Shown piece by piece: positions 5,303 through 6,357 of a DNA stretch of 6,357 bases; position 1 is the stretch's first letter; every line of letters starts with the position of its first letter. The position numbers and the translations under genes are program-made. The stretch is from contig JAGPDJ010000157.1 of the NCBI GenBank assembly GCA_018057635.1, positions 1 to 6,357 on the forward strand. Reading direction: 5' to 3'. Source of the stretch: Ferruginibacter sp. Lineage in GTDB: Bacteria > Bacteroidota > Bacteroidia > Chitinophagales > Chitinophagaceae. A model generated the notes under the pieces. That model was not told where the DNA came from, made no database searches, and saw only the letters and a program-made list of their open reading frames with translations.

Positions 5303-6357
5303 GTGAAGCGGAGTACCAGGCTTTTTATTACGTTACTATTTTTTGTTTTACCGCCCTTTTCTTATGCACAAACAGTTGCAGTAAAAGGAACTGTGCTGGA
5401 TGCCCATACCAGGGAACCGGTTGCATTCGCCTCCATTTATTTAACTTTTTCTACTGCCGGAAAAATATCAGACACTGCCGGAAATTTTACCCTTTACCTG
5501 AACCCTGAATCGGATGATACTTTGAATGTATCTTTTGTAGGCTACAGGCTATTCAGGCTTCCCCTGAAAAAAATAGATTTTCAAAAACCACTGATGATTG
5601 AAATGGAGCGGGGTAAAAACAACAGTGAAGTGATCATACGCACCAAAATAAACAAGGGCCTTTTTCTCTGGAAAAAAATAATGAGTAAAAAGAAGCTCTA
5701 CAACCGTTATAACCTTTCAAATTTCGGGTACGAAAGTTATAATAAACTGGAAGTAGACCTGAAGAATTTTAAAGCAGATAAACTGAAGAAGAATTTTATA
5801 CTCAAATCTTTTTCATTTGTATTTGATAATATTGACAGCACTTCAGAAAAAGAGCCTTTTCTTCCTGCCTATCTCATAGAAAACCTGAGCGATTATGCTT
5901 ACCAGCGAAACCCGAAAAAATTCCGCGAAACCATCAAAGCTTCCCAGACAAAAGGTTTTAAAAATGAAAGCATCAATAAATTATTGGGTGTGATGAATCA
6001 GAACGTAAACATATATAACAATTATGTGAACGTAATGGACAAGGATTTTATAAGCCCTTTCAATGACAATGGAGATACTTATTATAATTTTAATGTACCC
6101 GATACACAGATGGTGAACGGGGTGAAAGTCTTCCATTTCACGTTTACGCCTAAACGCCCAGGGCAAAACACTTTCCGGGGTGATGCCTGGGTTATCTCAC
6201 AAACATTCCAAATTGAGAAAATAACCATGTTCATCGGCAAGGATGCCAATATTAATTTCATTGACCGCCTCAGTATTTTCCAGGAATTCAGGGCAATCAA
6301 TGACACGGTATATTTCTTAACAAGGGATAAATTCTTTGCAGATTTTAAAACACTTGG
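5303..6357 (+). CDS. DUF5686 / CarboxypepD_reg-like envelope protein, 3' end cut, GTG start
   Basis: I found this frame by hand; it is open from a TGA at 5300-5302 to the right edge (351 codons plus 2 bases). The only early start is the GTG at 5303, immediately after that stop. It gives a good Sec signal peptide: basic KRSTR, hydrophobic LFITLLFFVLPPF, and a likely cleavage near SYA-Q (residues 20-23). Residues 27-100 form a carboxypeptidase regulatory-like beta-sandwich (VKGTVLDAHTREPVAFASI ... DTAGNFTLYL ... VSFVGY). From about 119 comes the DUF5686 region, with a helical WKKIMSKKKLYNRYN block and FGYESYNKLEVDL, and later GVKVFHFTFTPKRPGQ, FRGDAWVISQTFQIEKI and NINFIDRL. Family members exceed 800 residues and are thought to end in an outer-membrane beta-barrel, so under half is seen. 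The family's role is not established; surface or TonB-like barrel function is inference. The next in-frame ATG (near residue 98) would remove the whole first domain. Confidence 0.88.
   Translation, partial: MKRSTRLFITLLFFVLPPFSYAQTVAVKGTVLDAHTREPVAFASIYLTFSTAGKISDTAGNFTLYLNPESDDTLNVSFVGYRLFRLPLKKIDFQKPLMIEMERGKNNSEVIIRTKINKGLFLWKKIMSKKKLYNRYNLSNFGYESYNKLEVDLKNFKADKLKKNFILKSFSFVFDNIDSTSEKEPFLPAYLIENLSDYAYQRNPKKFRETIKASQTKGFKNESINKLLGVMNQNVNIYNNYVNVMDKDFISPFNDNGDTYYNFNVPDTQMVNGVKVFHFTFTPKRPGQNTFRGDAWVISQTFQIEKITMFIGKDANINFIDRLSIFQEFRAINDTVYFLTRDKFFADFKTL

Overview
The window looks like chromosomal DNA of a member of the Bacteroidota, most likely a Chitinophagaceae-type bacterium. The reasons are a PorX-type response regulator with a PglZ domain (a type IX secretion marker), a DUF5686/CarboxypepD_reg-like outer-membrane protein, an LpxD for lipid A, AT-rich gaps, and start codons without clear Shine-Dalgarno sequences. 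The family placement is inference; nothing here fixes the species.

Layout. The left half is read on the minus strand, in transcription order: porX (2697 to 1141), a conserved 89-residue protein of unknown role (995 to 726), and a PhnP-like metallo-beta-lactamase-fold hydrolase (609 down to base 1, cut by the window edge). The right half is read on the plus strand: an HD-domain (d)NTP phosphohydrolase (2915-4105), lpxD (4193-5236), and the first 351 codons of a DUF5686-family protein that begins with GTG at 5303 and runs off the right edge. A 217-bp divergent gap (2698-2914) separates the two sets.

How the genes may work together. PorX controls type IX secretion in relatives, LpxD makes a lipid A precursor, and in Porphyromonas gingivalis type IX cargo is anchored on A-LPS. 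The DUF5686 protein carries a signal peptide and is probably an envelope protein. The window therefore leans towards cell-envelope biogenesis, but no common regulation is shown. The HD and MBL enzymes are probably nucleotide or housekeeping phosphoesterases.

The most unusual signal is between the genes. All four gaps longer than 80 bp (610-725, 996-1140, 2698-2914, 4106-4192) are occupied largely by degenerate short-period arrays. The period is 7 or 14 bp in three gaps and about 9 bp in the divergent gap. In each gap the units run one way in the left arm and as the reverse complement in the right arm. The unit sequence differs from gap to gap, while the architecture is shared. The clearest case is an 11-unit, in-register heptamer array ending 4 bp before the lpxD start codon. 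No tRNA, rRNA, CRISPR array, transposase or convincing intrinsic terminator was seen.
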